64,000 bases of DNA from Edaphobacter flagellatus (GTDB lineage: Bacteria; Acidobacteriota; Terriglobia; Terriglobales; Acidobacteriaceae), in assembly GCF_025264665.1 (NCBI RefSeq), contig NZ_CP073697.1:2604001-2668000 (forward strand), in the 5' to 3' direction. The notes under the pieces were generated by a model, which was not told where the DNA came from, did not search any database, and saw nothing but the letters and a program-made list of their open reading frames with translations. Within the stretch, counting starts at the first letter, position 1. Each line of letters begins with the position of its first letter. Of the stretch, positions 38,249 to 46,561 are shown one piece after another. Both the position numbers and the translations under genes were made by a program.

Positions 38249-39355
38249 TCAGGCCGTCTGGGGGTTGCCGGGCGGCATCTGCCGGGGCTTGCCGGTCTTC
38301 ATACGGAGGAAGGGCTTCTCGTAGAAGCGGTAGGAGAGGTCGGCCAGGAGAATGGCGACGGTGAGGAAGATTGCCATCCGCACGATCTTGGATTCGAAGG
38401 GCAGATGATGCTCACAGAAGTCGAGCAGGCAGGGATGCCACATGTAGAGTCCAAAGGCCAGCTTTCTTCCGCCTGAGGCGATGACTCCGGAGCTGAGGAC
38501 GCGCGCGACGAGGGTGACGGGGTGCATGGCCGCCGTGATAAAGGCGGCGCAGGTGAGCCCGACGAGCTGGTATCCGGCAAGCGAACCGAGAGGCGAGGTG
38601 AAGTCCAGCCCGCGCCACATCCAGATGCCGCAGAGGATGGAGAGCGGCACGAACGCCTTGAGAAGAAACGGGCTGAGCCAGGTGCGATCGCTGCGCTCCA
38701 GTGCAAGCAGGCCGCCGAGGCACATACAGGCGGAGACGGCGGGCAGCGAGCGGATGAGCAGGTCCGTAGGAAGACCTAGAACGACCATCAGAACGCGCGA
38801 GAGGATGGAGCCAGCGATGCCGGCACAGCAGAGCATACGCATCTGCCGGATGGTCTTGCATCTCCACAACAGCAGAGGCCAGAGCAGATAGAACTGGTCC
38901 TGCACGGCGATGGTCCACAGGTGATACATCTCCAGCTTGCTTCCGGTTTGTTCCGCCGCCTGCAGGAAGATGTTCTGCGAGAACAGGGCGTAGGCCCAGA
39001 GGTTTCGCGGAGGCGTCCCGGTGACGGCAAAGGTGATGACGAAAGCCACCAGCAGATAGCCGAAGTAGAGCGGGAAGATGCGCAGGACACGCCGCAGCAT
39101 GAACGTCCGGTAGCGGTTTTCGGTATCCCGCAGGTCGTTGATGACGGTGGTGAGCAGCGCGCCGGAGAGCACGAAAAAGAGAGGCGGTCCCAGTCCGTTA
39201 CCTCGCTGTACCCCAATGAGATGGAGAAAGAACGAGTTTTGCGAGCCGCTGGTGATGTGATGCAGAATCACAAGGCCAACAGCGAGTAGGCGGACACCGT
39301 CAAGAGCAGGCAGATGATTGGGTCGGGCACGCTGCGGTGCCAATAAGCTCGGCAT
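38249..39355 (-). CDS. Membrane acyltransferase, acyltransferase-3 / OafA family
   Basis: About 368 residues with roughly ten membrane helices. The family start LPALDGVRLLAVGLVILHH (His of the active site) and RRVLRIFPLYFGYLLV are clear; QDQFYLLWPLLLW is the second conserved block. Members acylate surface polysaccharide, lipid A or peptidoglycan sugars; the target is unknown. The long frame begins with TTG at 39376; the ATG at 39355 is preferred. A second, distinct acyltransferase of the family is at 21253, with little similarity beyond the signature. Confidence 0.88.
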   Translation of the reverse strand: MPSLLAPQRARPNHLPALDGVRLLAVGLVILHHITSGSQNSFFLHLIGVQRGNGLGPPLFFVLSGALLTTVINDLRDTENRYRTFMLRRVLRIFPLYFGYLLVAFVITFAVTGTPPRNLWAYALFSQNIFLQAAEQTGSKLEMYHLWTIAVQDQFYLLWPLLLWRCKTIRQMRMLCCAGIAGSILSRVLMVVLGLPTDLLIRSLPAVSACMCLGGLLALERSDRTWLSPFLLKAFVPLSILCGIWMWRGLDFTSPLGSLAGYQLVGLTCAAFITAAMHPVTLVARVLSSGVIASGGRKLAFGLYMWHPCLLDFCEHHLPFESKIVRMAIFLTVAILLADLSYRFYEKPFLRMKTGKPRQMPPGNPQTA

Positions 39356-39526
39356 TTCGATCCAAGGCAGAAACAAGAGGCTGATTAGGCCTCGAAAAGT
39401 TTCCCGTTCGTGCTGGGGGGAGGTTCGACCTCCATTATCTCGTTAAGAAAGAGTTAAGTTTAGTACCACTAAAGTGGCAGAGACGGTTGCTATGGCTTTA
39501 AAGTTGCGTGCGCCTGGGTGTGCTAA

Positions 39527-39560
39527 AGACAAAACCGGGCGCCGAGGCCCGGTTTTGTCT
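39527..39560 (-). terminator. Terminator after prfA
   Basis: Perfect 14-bp stem agacaaaaccgggc/gcccggttttgtct with a six-base loop, 24 bases after the prfA stop on the minus strand. Confidence 0.88.
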
Positions 39561-39583
39561 CTGGAATACGAAGGCAAAAGAGA

Positions 39584-40654
39584 TCAGGCGGCGGTTTCGG
39601 CCTTCATCTTTTCGGCGATATCGGCTGCGATCAGCGCGTCGACGGTGGGCTGCAGCATGCCTTCCATCACCATAGCTAACTGATGGTTTGTGAGGCCGAT
39701 GCGGTGATCGGTCAGGCGGTTCTGGGGGAAGTTGTAGGTGCGGATCTTTTCGCTGCGGTCGCCGGAGCCGACCTGCGACTTGCGCTGTGCGGCCTGGGCG
39801 GCGTGCTGCTTTTCCATCTCGACTTCGTAGAGGCGGGCGCGGAGGACGCGCATGGCCTTTTCGCGGTTCTTGATCTGCGACTTCTCGTCCTGGCAGCTGA
39901 CGACGGTGTTGGTCGGGATGTGGGTGATGCGCACGGCGGAGTAGGTGGTGTTGACGGACTGTCCGCCGGGGCCGGAGGAGCAGAAGGTGTCGATGCGCAG
40001 GTCCTTTTGCTCGACCTTGACGTCGACTTCCTCGGCTTCAGGAAGGACGGCGACGGTGATGGCGGAGGTGTGGACGCGGCCCTGGGTTTCGGTGGCGGGG
40101 ACGCGCTGCACGCGGTGCACGCCGGACTCGTACTTCATCTGGGAGTAGACTTTGTCGCCTTCGAAGATGGCGGTGACTTCCTTCAGTCCGCCGACGTCAG
40201 AGGGCGATTCCGAGAGGACTTCGACCTTCCAGCGGTGCTGCTCGGCGAAGCGGACGTACATGCGGAAGACCTCGGCAGCGAAGAGCGAGGCTTCGTCGCC
40301 ACCGGTGCCGGCGCGGACTTCGATGACGATGTTCTTGTCGTCGTTGGGGTCCTTGGGCAGAAGCATGATCTTGAGCTGCTCTTCGATCTCGGCCTGGCGG
40401 GGTTCGAGGGCGAGGAGCTCTTCTTCGGCCATGGCTTTGATGTCGGCGTCCTGCTCGTTGAGCATGGCTTTGGCGTCGGCGACGCCCTGCTTCACCTGGC
40501 GGTACTCGCGGAACTTTTCGACGATGGGCTCCAGGTCGCGATGGGCCTTGGCGGTGGCGGAGAACTTTTTCTGGTCGGAGACGAGCGCGGGGTCGGCAAG
40601 CTGCTGGCCGAGCTCTTCATAGCGCGCTTCCATCTGGTCTAAACGGTCGAACAT
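39584..40654 (-). CDS. prfA: Peptide chain release factor 1
   Basis: 356-residue RF1, which reads stop codons UAA and UAG and triggers peptide release on the ribosome. The stop-recognition tripeptide of RF1 is PAT (residues 186-188, in [14 protein letters not shown]), and the catalytic GGQ is at 230-232 in [10 protein letters not shown]. The N-terminal coiled-coil domain is normal. The frame is open upstream to 40735, but aggag eight bases before the ATG at 40654 sets the start [12 protein letters not shown], standard for RF1. Its GGQ Gln is the expected target of PrmC encoded at 28475. Confidence 0.97.
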   Translation of the reverse strand: MFDRLDQMEARYEELGQQLADPALVSDQKKFSATAKAHRDLEPIVEKFREYRQVKQGVADAKAMLNEQDADIKAMAEEELLALEPRQAEIEEQLKIMLLPKDPNDDKNIVIEVRAGTGGDEASLFAAEVFRMYVRFAEQHRWKVEVLSESPSDVGGLKEVTAIFEGDKVYSQMKYESGVHRVQRVPATETQGRVHTSAITVAVLPEAEEVDVKVEQKDLRIDTFCSSGPGGQSVNTTYSAVRITHIPTNTVVSCQDEKSQIKNREKAMRVLRARLYEVEMEKQHAAQAAQRKSQVGSGDRSEKIRTYNFPQNRLTDHRIGLTNHQLAMVMEGMLQPTVDALIAADIAEKMKAETAA

Positions 40655-40700
40655 GGGGGAACTCCTGAGGCTGCTGAGAGCTTGAAGATAAAGGGGATCG

Positions 40701-40753
40701 AGGTGCGGGGGTTGGCGTAGCTTCGGCGTCCCCAACGAGCGTGCTCGCTGGGG
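40701..40753 (+). repeat. Degenerate relative of the tgcgggggtt repeat
   Basis: gtgcgggggttggc followed by tccccaacgagcgtgctcgctgggg; this internal palindrome matches the one in the copy at 63881 (ccccaacgagcaagctcgctgggg). The gctcggaatgac end is missing. It lies just upstream of prfA. Confidence 0.55.
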
Positions 40754-40904
40754 TGGAGCTAGGCGAAGTCGTGGCGGGAGGCCACGCCGGGAAGGCTCAC
40801 CGGGATTTCAGCTGCGAATCGCATCTCTTTATAGATGTTACTCCGGTTGGGGTGGATGCGGGAGGGGGATTTGTGCTCGTGGTTCTTGCCGGAGAACAAT
40901 AAAA

Positions 40905-40934
40905 CGCCCGCTCCACGAGAGTTGCTCGCGGGCG
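40905..40934 (-). terminator. Terminator after PEP-CTERM gene
   Basis: On the minus strand a 7-bp GC stem (cgcccgc/gcgggcg, 16-base loop) is followed by ttttattgtt. It lies about 40 bases after the stop of the PEP-CTERM gene at 40972. Confidence 0.65.
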
Positions 40935-40971
40935 GGCGCATGGACGGATCGGGATGATCGGGCCTAAGACC

Positions 40972-41517
40972 TTAGGCCATCAGTCGCCGGCGGACGGCGC
41001 CAGCAGCTCCGAGCAGCCCGGTACCGATCAGCAGCAGGGTGCCGGGTTCGGGGGTTGGGGCTGCCGAGGTCATGTTGACGGCGAGTTCTCCGCGGCCGAG
41101 GATGCTATCGGGTGAGTAGACGTAGAAGCCGAACTTGTCACCGGCAAGCAGGTTGAGGGTCTTTGTCCCGGAGGTGTCGAGCTGTCCCTGGATATCGGAG
41201 TTCGTGCTCAGCTGGGTGTAGACGCCGTTGAGGACGTAGCCTGCGGGGTCCCATTCGGAGCCGCAGCAGTCATAGGTGGTGTACGCCCAGTTGAAGGTGA
41301 CGGACTCGGCAGCAGAAGCCGTTGTGGTGTAGGTGGTGTAGTTGGTCGGAGCACCGTTGTCGGCGCCGTAGAGCTGGAATGTTGGCGCGGAGCCGACGAT
41401 ATAGCCGTCACCTCCATTGCTGTTCGCCAGCGAGTAGGTGTCGGCGTGCGCAAGTGCTGAGAGGCCAAGACTTAGAGCTCCGGCGAGGCACAGTCGGGGA
41501 ATCATTCGCAAATTCAT
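40972..41517 (-). CDS. PEP-CTERM sorting-domain protein 2
   Basis: 181-residue exported protein. Signal peptide LCLAGALSLGLSALAHADT; the C-terminus has the signal PTPEPGTLLLIGTG, a hydrophobic helix, and RRRLMA. The mature part is beta-rich and polar with one CC pair (YTTYDCCGSEWDP) and phrases such as LLAGDKFGFYVYSPDS that occur in secreted PEP-CTERM beta-sandwich proteins. The ATG at 41517 has aggagag upstream; the longer frame to 41658 is not supported. Exosortase and EPS genes are not in the window. It is the second such protein here, the other being at 3175. Confidence 0.87.
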   Translation of the reverse strand: MNLRMIPRLCLAGALSLGLSALAHADTYSLANSNGGDGYIVGSAPTFQLYGADNGAPTNYTTYTTTASAAESVTFNWAYTTYDCCGSEWDPAGYVLNGVYTQLSTNSDIQGQLDTSGTKTLNLLAGDKFGFYVYSPDSILGRGELAVNMTSAAPTPEPGTLLLIGTGLLGAAGAVRRRLMA

Positions 41518-41685
41518 GAAAGCTCTCCTGATGTTTTTATGAGGGCCCAGGGGATGCGGGATACAGATCATGGAATCTGCATTTAAGGGGCCACGGGAGA
41601 AGCTTGTAAGCGATTGATAGATGGAGGGCAATAAAAGGCGGAATGCAGTTTCTTGCACTCCGCCTGGGTACTGCAGGTTCTATGT

Positions 41686-42744
41686 CTACGCTTGTGCGGG
41701 AGGAAGCCAGGCACTCGGTGTCGAGTGGGAGATGGCGATTTCTTCTTCGTTCATTTCGGGTGTGATCTCGCCGAAGAGTGGCGTTGAGAGATAGCGTTCG
41801 CCGGTGTCGGGCAGCATGGCGAGGATGGAGGAGCCTTTGGGGGCTTTTTCGGCGATGCGCATGGCTCCGGCGAAGGTGGCGCCCGAAGTGATGCCGACGA
41901 AGATGCCTTCTTTGCGCGCGAGCGTGCGGCTCCACTTCATGGCTTCGGCGTTTTCGATCGTCAGTACCTGGTCGATCTTGTTGGCGGTGACGCCGTCTTC
42001 GGCCAGCTTGGCGATGAAATCGGGGCTCCAGCCCTGCTGCGGATGCGGCTTCCAGGAGAGATGACTGCCTGACGGATCGCCGTCGGGGTTGCGCGGCTGC
42101 GGAACGCCGCTTGAGACCATGGGCGCGTCGGCCGGCTCGCAGACGACGATCTTTGTGTCGGGGCTTTCTTTAGCGAGCACGCGGGCGACGCCCTTCAGCG
42201 TGCCTCCGGTGCCGAAGCCGGTGACCCAGTAGTCGAGCCGCTGGCCCTTGAAGTCTTCGAGGATCTCGACGGCGGTGGTTTTGGAGTGGAAGTCGGCGTT
42301 GGCCTCGTTGGTGAACTGACGTGTCAGGAACCAGCCGTGTTTTTCTGCGAGCTCGGCGGCTTTGGCGGCCATGCCGATGCCGCGGCTTGCGGCGGGAGTA
42401 AGGATCACTTTGGCGCCGAGGAAGCGCATCAGTTTTCTGCGCTCGACGGAGAAAGTCTCGGCCATGCAGAGGACGAGCGGATAGCCCTTCTGTGCGCAGA
42501 CCATGGCGAGGCCGATGCCGGTGTTGCCGCTGGTGGCTTCGACGACGGTCTGGCCGGGCTTCAGCTTGCCGGTGCGTTCCGCGTCTTCGATGACGCCGAG
42601 CGCGAGGCGGTCTTTGACGGAGCCGAGCGGATTGAAGGCTTCAACCTTTACGTAGAGATTGACGCCCTCGGGCGCGAGGTGGTTGATGCGAACGACGGGC
42701 GTGTGGCCTACCGTTTCGAGAATGCTTGAATAGAGATGTCCCAC
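41686..42744 (-). CDS. cysK: Cysteine synthase A (O-acetylserine sulfhydrylase)
   Basis: 352-residue PLP enzyme that makes cysteine from O-acetylserine and sulfide. The PLP lysine is Lys44 in NPLGSVKDR; the substrate-binding loop is EATSGNTGIG; the phosphate cradle is GFGTGGTLKG. A GTG start at 42744 is chosen because aggag lies seven bases upstream and it gives the standard N-terminus (MGHLYSSILETVGHTPVVRI). The C-terminus is extended past the usual end by about 25 residues (EMNEEEIAISHSTPSAWLPP) with no known role. It is not next to other sulfur genes. Confidence 0.95.
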   Translation of the reverse strand: MGHLYSSILETVGHTPVVRINHLAPEGVNLYVKVEAFNPLGSVKDRLALGVIEDAERTGKLKPGQTVVEATSGNTGIGLAMVCAQKGYPLVLCMAETFSVERRKLMRFLGAKVILTPAASRGIGMAAKAAELAEKHGWFLTRQFTNEANADFHSKTTAVEILEDFKGQRLDYWVTGFGTGGTLKGVARVLAKESPDTKIVVCEPADAPMVSSGVPQPRNPDGDPSGSHLSWKPHPQQGWSPDFIAKLAEDGVTANKIDQVLTIENAEAMKWSRTLARKEGIFVGITSGATFAGAMRIAEKAPKGSSILAMLPDTGERYLSTPLFGEITPEMNEEEIAISHSTPSAWLPPAQA

Positions 42745-42892
42745 GCAAAGCTCCTTTATTGGAGAGATTGGCTCGCGGCCCACGAGTGCCTGATTGCAGA
42801 TTCTAGATTGTACGCGCGCTTTCCTGCATCCTATTGTGGCGCACATCTTCGGCTGCCGATGAAGCGGAGATGAATTTGCGAGAGGCTAAGGG

Positions 42893-44731
42893 ATGGCACT
42901 CTTTCGAGAACTCGCGGAACTGGCGGAGCGGCTGGCGAGTGAGCCGGGCAAGCTGAAGAAGCGTGCCGCGATTGCAGAGGCGATACGCCGTGTCCATGAA
43001 GCTGCGCCAGAGGACGCCGGTCTGTTTGCGTTGTATCTTGCGGGCACACCGTTTGCTGAGGCCGATCCGCGCAAGCTGAATGCCGGCGGCGCTTTGCTGA
43101 CGAAGGCGCTGCTTGCGGTCAGTGGAGCGGCGCAGGTCGATCTGACGGCCGCGTATAGAAAGCATGGCGATCTTGGTGCGGCGGCCTTCGATCTGCTGTC
43201 GCAGTCGCACGCACATGCAGCGCGTCGGTTTGAACCTGCGTTGATGCTTGCCGATATTGCCGATGCGTTTGCGGCGATGGCTTCGGCAAAGACGACTGCG
43301 GTTCGCGCGGCGCTGGTGGAGGGGTTGCTGGAGCGTGCGTCTCCGCTGGATGCGAAGTATCTGCTGAAGCTGATGGCCGGCGACATGCGCATCGGCGTGA
43401 AGCAGAGCCTGGTGGAGGAGGCGATTGCCGAGGCTGCGCATGCGCCTGTTGCTGACGTTCGCCATGCGGTCATGCTGGAGGCCGATCTTGCCGCGGCTAC
43501 GGCGCGTGCCTTTGCCGGTACGCTGCAGGAGGCGCGCATGCGGCTGTTCCATCCGCTGGGCTTTATGCTCGCTTCGCCGGTGGATTCGCCGGAGGATGCA
43601 GTGAACCGGTTCTCAGAGAGCAAGGGAGAAAGTCAGCAGCCTGGTGAGTCGGCAGCGATTGCTGCTTTCCTAGAAGACAAGTATGACGGCATGCGCGCGC
43701 AGGTGCATTGCGGCGATCCTGCACAGCCGGGGCGTGTGGCGATCTATTCGCGCAACCGCGAGGATGTAACGGAGAGCTATCCCGATCTGGAAGAGGCTTT
43801 CGCGCGTGTACAGGAGACGTCGGCAGGTCCGTTGATCTTCGATGGCGAGATTCTTGGCTGGGACCTGAAGGAGAGCCGTGCGTTGCCGTTTGCTGTGCTT
43901 GGCCAGCGCATTGGACGCAAGCGTGTCTCGAATGCATGGCGCGAACAGGTGCCGGTCATCTTTATGGCGTTCGATCTGATGTACGCGGATGGCGAGCTTC
44001 TGCTGGGTATGCCACTGCGCGAGCGGCGCAATCGTCTTGAGGCTGTCGTCGAGCGATTGGTCGAGGTGGTGCGTTCGCCACTTGCAGTTGACGAACGCAA
44101 GAAGCTGCCGCAGGGCCTGATGTTTGCCGAACCGGATGGTGAGGCGGTGGAGCGGCTGCGGCTTTCGCCGTCGCGCCTGGTGGAAAGCGCTGAGGATATC
44201 GATCGAGCGTATGCGGAGGCACGTGCACGTGCCAATGAAGGCGTGATGCTGAAGGCGGCGGGGTCGTTCTATCAGCCGGGGCGTCGTGGGCTGGCGTGGC
44301 TGAAGCTGAAGCGCGAGCTGGCAACGCTGGATGTGGTCGTCACGGGTGCGGAGTTTGGTCATGGCAAGCGCGCAGGTATCCTGAGCGATTACACGTTTGC
44401 TGTGCGCGGTGCGGATGGCGAGTTGCTGAATGTAGGCAAGGCTTACTCCGGGCTGACGGATGCGGAGATTGCTGAGCTGAGCGGGTGGATGATGGAGCAT
44501 ACGCTGGAAGATCACGGCCACTTCCGTACCGTTGAGCCGCTGATGGTGCTTGAGGTGGCGTTCAACAACATCATGCGCAGCGACCGTCATGCAAGCGGCT
44601 TCGCGCTGCGCTTTCCGCGCATCGTGCGCATCCGCCATGACAAGCCGCTAAGCGAGATCGATACAGTCGAGCGGGTTGAAGAGGTGTATCAGTCGCAGGT
44701 CGATAAACCTGTGGATTCGAAAGAGGAATAG
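42893..44731 (+). CDS. ATP-dependent DNA ligase (archaeal/LigB-type three-domain)
   Basis: 612-residue ligase. The N-terminal helical DNA-binding domain (FRELAELAERLASEPGKLKK, LKLMAGDMRIGVKQSLVEEA) is followed by the adenylation domain with motif I Lys263 in FLEDKYDGMRAQV, motif III-like LIFDGEILGW and motif IV-like NEGVMLKAAGSFY, then an OB domain (TYTFAVRGADGELL, LEVAFNNIMRSDRHASGFAL). It seals nicks after AMP transfer. Such ligases in bacteria usually sit with a helicase, exonuclease and PdeM-type phosphoesterase for damage response; none of these is beside it here. The essential NAD-dependent LigA would be elsewhere. Confidence 0.93.
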   Translation: MALFRELAELAERLASEPGKLKKRAAIAEAIRRVHEAAPEDAGLFALYLAGTPFAEADPRKLNAGGALLTKALLAVSGAAQVDLTAAYRKHGDLGAAAFDLLSQSHAHAARRFEPALMLADIADAFAAMASAKTTAVRAALVEGLLERASPLDAKYLLKLMAGDMRIGVKQSLVEEAIAEAAHAPVADVRHAVMLEADLAAATARAFAGTLQEARMRLFHPLGFMLASPVDSPEDAVNRFSESKGESQQPGESAAIAAFLEDKYDGMRAQVHCGDPAQPGRVAIYSRNREDVTESYPDLEEAFARVQETSAGPLIFDGEILGWDLKESRALPFAVLGQRIGRKRVSNAWREQVPVIFMAFDLMYADGELLLGMPLRERRNRLEAVVERLVEVVRSPLAVDERKKLPQGLMFAEPDGEAVERLRLSPSRLVESAEDIDRAYAEARARANEGVMLKAAGSFYQPGRRGLAWLKLKRELATLDVVVTGAEFGHGKRAGILSDYTFAVRGADGELLNVGKAYSGLTDAEIAELSGWMMEHTLEDHGHFRTVEPLMVLEVAFNNIMRSDRHASGFALRFPRIVRIRHDKPLSEIDTVERVEEVYQSQVDKPVDSKEE

Positions 44732-44792
44732 CCTGACACCATCGTGAATGGAATATGCTTCAGATTGTTCTTTCGTGCGCAAAGGAGGCCCT

Positions 44793-45254
44793 ATGACTCG
44801 TCGTTGTGCCGTTCTTGTTCTGCTGCTATCGCTCAGTCTGTCGACAGCTCTCATGGCGCAATCTGCTCCCTCGACCGACGCTGCGATTCGCGCTTCGTTC
44901 GCTAAGCAGGCTGCCGACTGGAATCGCGGCGATCTCGATACGTTCGCCACGGCCTACAAGAACTCGCCCGATATTCTGTTCATCGGATCGAAGGTCAGCC
45001 GCGGCTATGCGCAGATGCTCGAACGCTATCGCACGGTGTATTCCTCGCGAGAGAAGATGGGCATATTAACCTTCAGCGATATCGAAGTGCAGCCTCTCGA
45101 TGCTCACTTTGCCACAGCGACGGGAAGGTTTCATCTTGAGCGAACTGCAGACGGCGGCGGCAATGCAGACGGCTCGTACATGCTGGTTTTTGAGAGGACG
45201 CCGCAGGGCTGGAAGATCGTGCGCGATGTTACGATTCCGGCACCTAAACCATAG
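44793..45254 (+). CDS. Exported SnoaL/NTF2-like (DUF4440) protein
   Basis: 153 residues with a signal peptide (LLLSLSLSTALMAQS). The fold pattern is NTF2/DUF4440-like: IRASFAKQAADWNRGDLDTF, YKNSPDILFIGSK, then YSSREKMGILTFSDIEVQP and MLVFERTPQGWKIVRDV. Family members bind small ligands or act as isomerases; function unknown. A perfect aggagg five bases before the ATG at 44793 fixes the start. It is exported, unlike the DUF4440-like protein at 24348. Short spacing after the ligase gene (61 bases) leaves co-transcription possible. Confidence 0.85.
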   Translation: MTRRCAVLVLLLSLSLSTALMAQSAPSTDAAIRASFAKQAADWNRGDLDTFATAYKNSPDILFIGSKVSRGYAQMLERYRTVYSSREKMGILTFSDIEVQPLDAHFATATGRFHLERTADGGGNADGSYMLVFERTPQGWKIVRDVTIPAPKP

Positions 45255-45331
45255 GCACGTCTTTTACAGCTTCTTCACCATAGGGCATCCGCCATATTGA
45301 AACGAATATGCAGAGGGAGCATCTTACTAGC

Positions 45332-46366
45332 ATGGAATATAGGCAGCTTGGACGATCAGGACTGAAGGTGCCGGAGCTTTGCTTCGGTGCAGGTACGTTT
45401 GGTGGAAACAACGAGTTCTTCAAGGCGTGGGCGGAGACAACGCAGGCCGAAGCCGACCGCATCGTCGGCATCTGTATGGATGCGGGGCTGAACTTCTTCG
45501 ATACGGCCGATGTCTACTCCAACGGAGCGAGCGAAGAGGTGCTGGGTAAAGCGCTCAAGGCATACAAGCGCGAGGATGTGCTGATCTCGACGAAGACGAC
45601 GTTTCGCTTCGGCGAGGGCGCGAACAATGTTGGTTCCAGTCGCTATCACATCCTCAAGCAGGTTGAGGGCAGCCTGAAGAGGCTGGGCACGGACCACATC
45701 GACGTGTACCACATGCATGCCTTCGATGCGACGACTCCGGTGGAGGAGACGCTGAACACACTCGACAAGCTGGTGCGCGAAGGCAAGGTGCTCTACATTG
45801 CCTGCTCGAATTTTTCGGGCTGGCACCTGATGAAGTCGCTCTCGGTCAGCGAGCGTTATGGATGGGCACGTTATGTTGGCCACCAGGTCTACTACTCGCT
45901 CATCGGCCGCGATTATGAGTGGGAGCTGATGCCCCTCGCGCTCGATCAGGGTGTGGGTGCGCTGGTGTGGTCGCCGCTCGGCTGGGGACGTTTGACCGGA
46001 AAGATTCGTCGAGGCCAACCGTTGCCGAAGGACAGCCGCCTGCAGACGAAGGTTGTGTTGGACAACGGCCCGCGCCCTGACGATGAGTATGTCTACAGGG
46101 TCGTCGATGTGCTGGACGAGGTGGCGAAGGAGACCGGCAAGACAATTCCGCAGATCGCGCTGAACTGGCTGCTGCAGCGTCCCACGGTTTCTACGCTGGT
46201 CATCGGCGCGCGCAATGAAGAGCAGCTGAAGGCGAACCTCGGCGCCGTCGGCTGGAAGTTGTCGGCTGAGCATATAGCGAAGCTCGATGCGGTAAGCGCG
46301 CTTCCGCGGGCGTATCCCTACTGGCACCAGGTGCAGTTCACGGAGAGGAATCCGCTTCCGGTGTAA
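45332..46366 (+). CDS. Aldo/keto reductase
   Basis: 344-residue (beta/alpha)8 NADPH-dependent oxidoreductase. Family patterns: EYRQLGRSGLKVPELCFG, FFDTADVYSNGASEEVLGKA with catalytic Asp and Tyr, the Lys in LISTKTTFRFGEG, and the His in HIDVYHMHAFD. The C-terminal cofactor part is TVSTLVIGARNEEQLKANL. It resembles aldo/keto reductases of the YajO/Tas subgroup acting on sugars or aldehydes. An ATG at 45308 is in frame; 45332 gives the standard start. Ends at a strong terminator. Confidence 0.92.
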   Translation: MEYRQLGRSGLKVPELCFGAGTFGGNNEFFKAWAETTQAEADRIVGICMDAGLNFFDTADVYSNGASEEVLGKALKAYKREDVLISTKTTFRFGEGANNVGSSRYHILKQVEGSLKRLGTDHIDVYHMHAFDATTPVEETLNTLDKLVREGKVLYIACSNFSGWHLMKSLSVSERYGWARYVGHQVYYSLIGRDYEWELMPLALDQGVGALVWSPLGWGRLTGKIRRGQPLPKDSRLQTKVVLDNGPRPDDEYVYRVVDVLDEVAKETGKTIPQIALNWLLQRPTVSTLVIGARNEEQLKANLGAVGWKLSAEHIAKLDAVSALPRAYPYWHQVQFTERNPLPV

Positions 46367-46384
46367 ATGCATTCAGAGATGCTG

Positions 46385-46427
46385 CAAATCGCGGAGCGAT
46401 GGATCGATCGCTCCGCGATTTGTTTTT
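46385..46427 (+). terminator. Terminator after aldo/keto reductase gene
   Basis: Perfect 16-bp stem caaatcgcggagcgat and its complement with loop ggatcg, followed by a T-run (ttttt). Confidence 0.93.
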
Positions 46428-46561
46428 AGCGAAAGCCGATTTAATGGCTTCTTTATAACTTCCTGACGGATTCTTTTCGCTCGGCACGCCTAAGATGTAG
46501 CTGCATCTGCGCATAGCCCTGACGTTACGCGCAATGATCGCCAGGAAGCGAGAAGAAGATC

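Noticed and set aside
39683-40642. 319-codon plus-strand open frame opposite prfA
   Set aside because: Exact shadow of the prfA gene; Gly/Val/Asp/Leu-rich low-information protein with no recognisable family.
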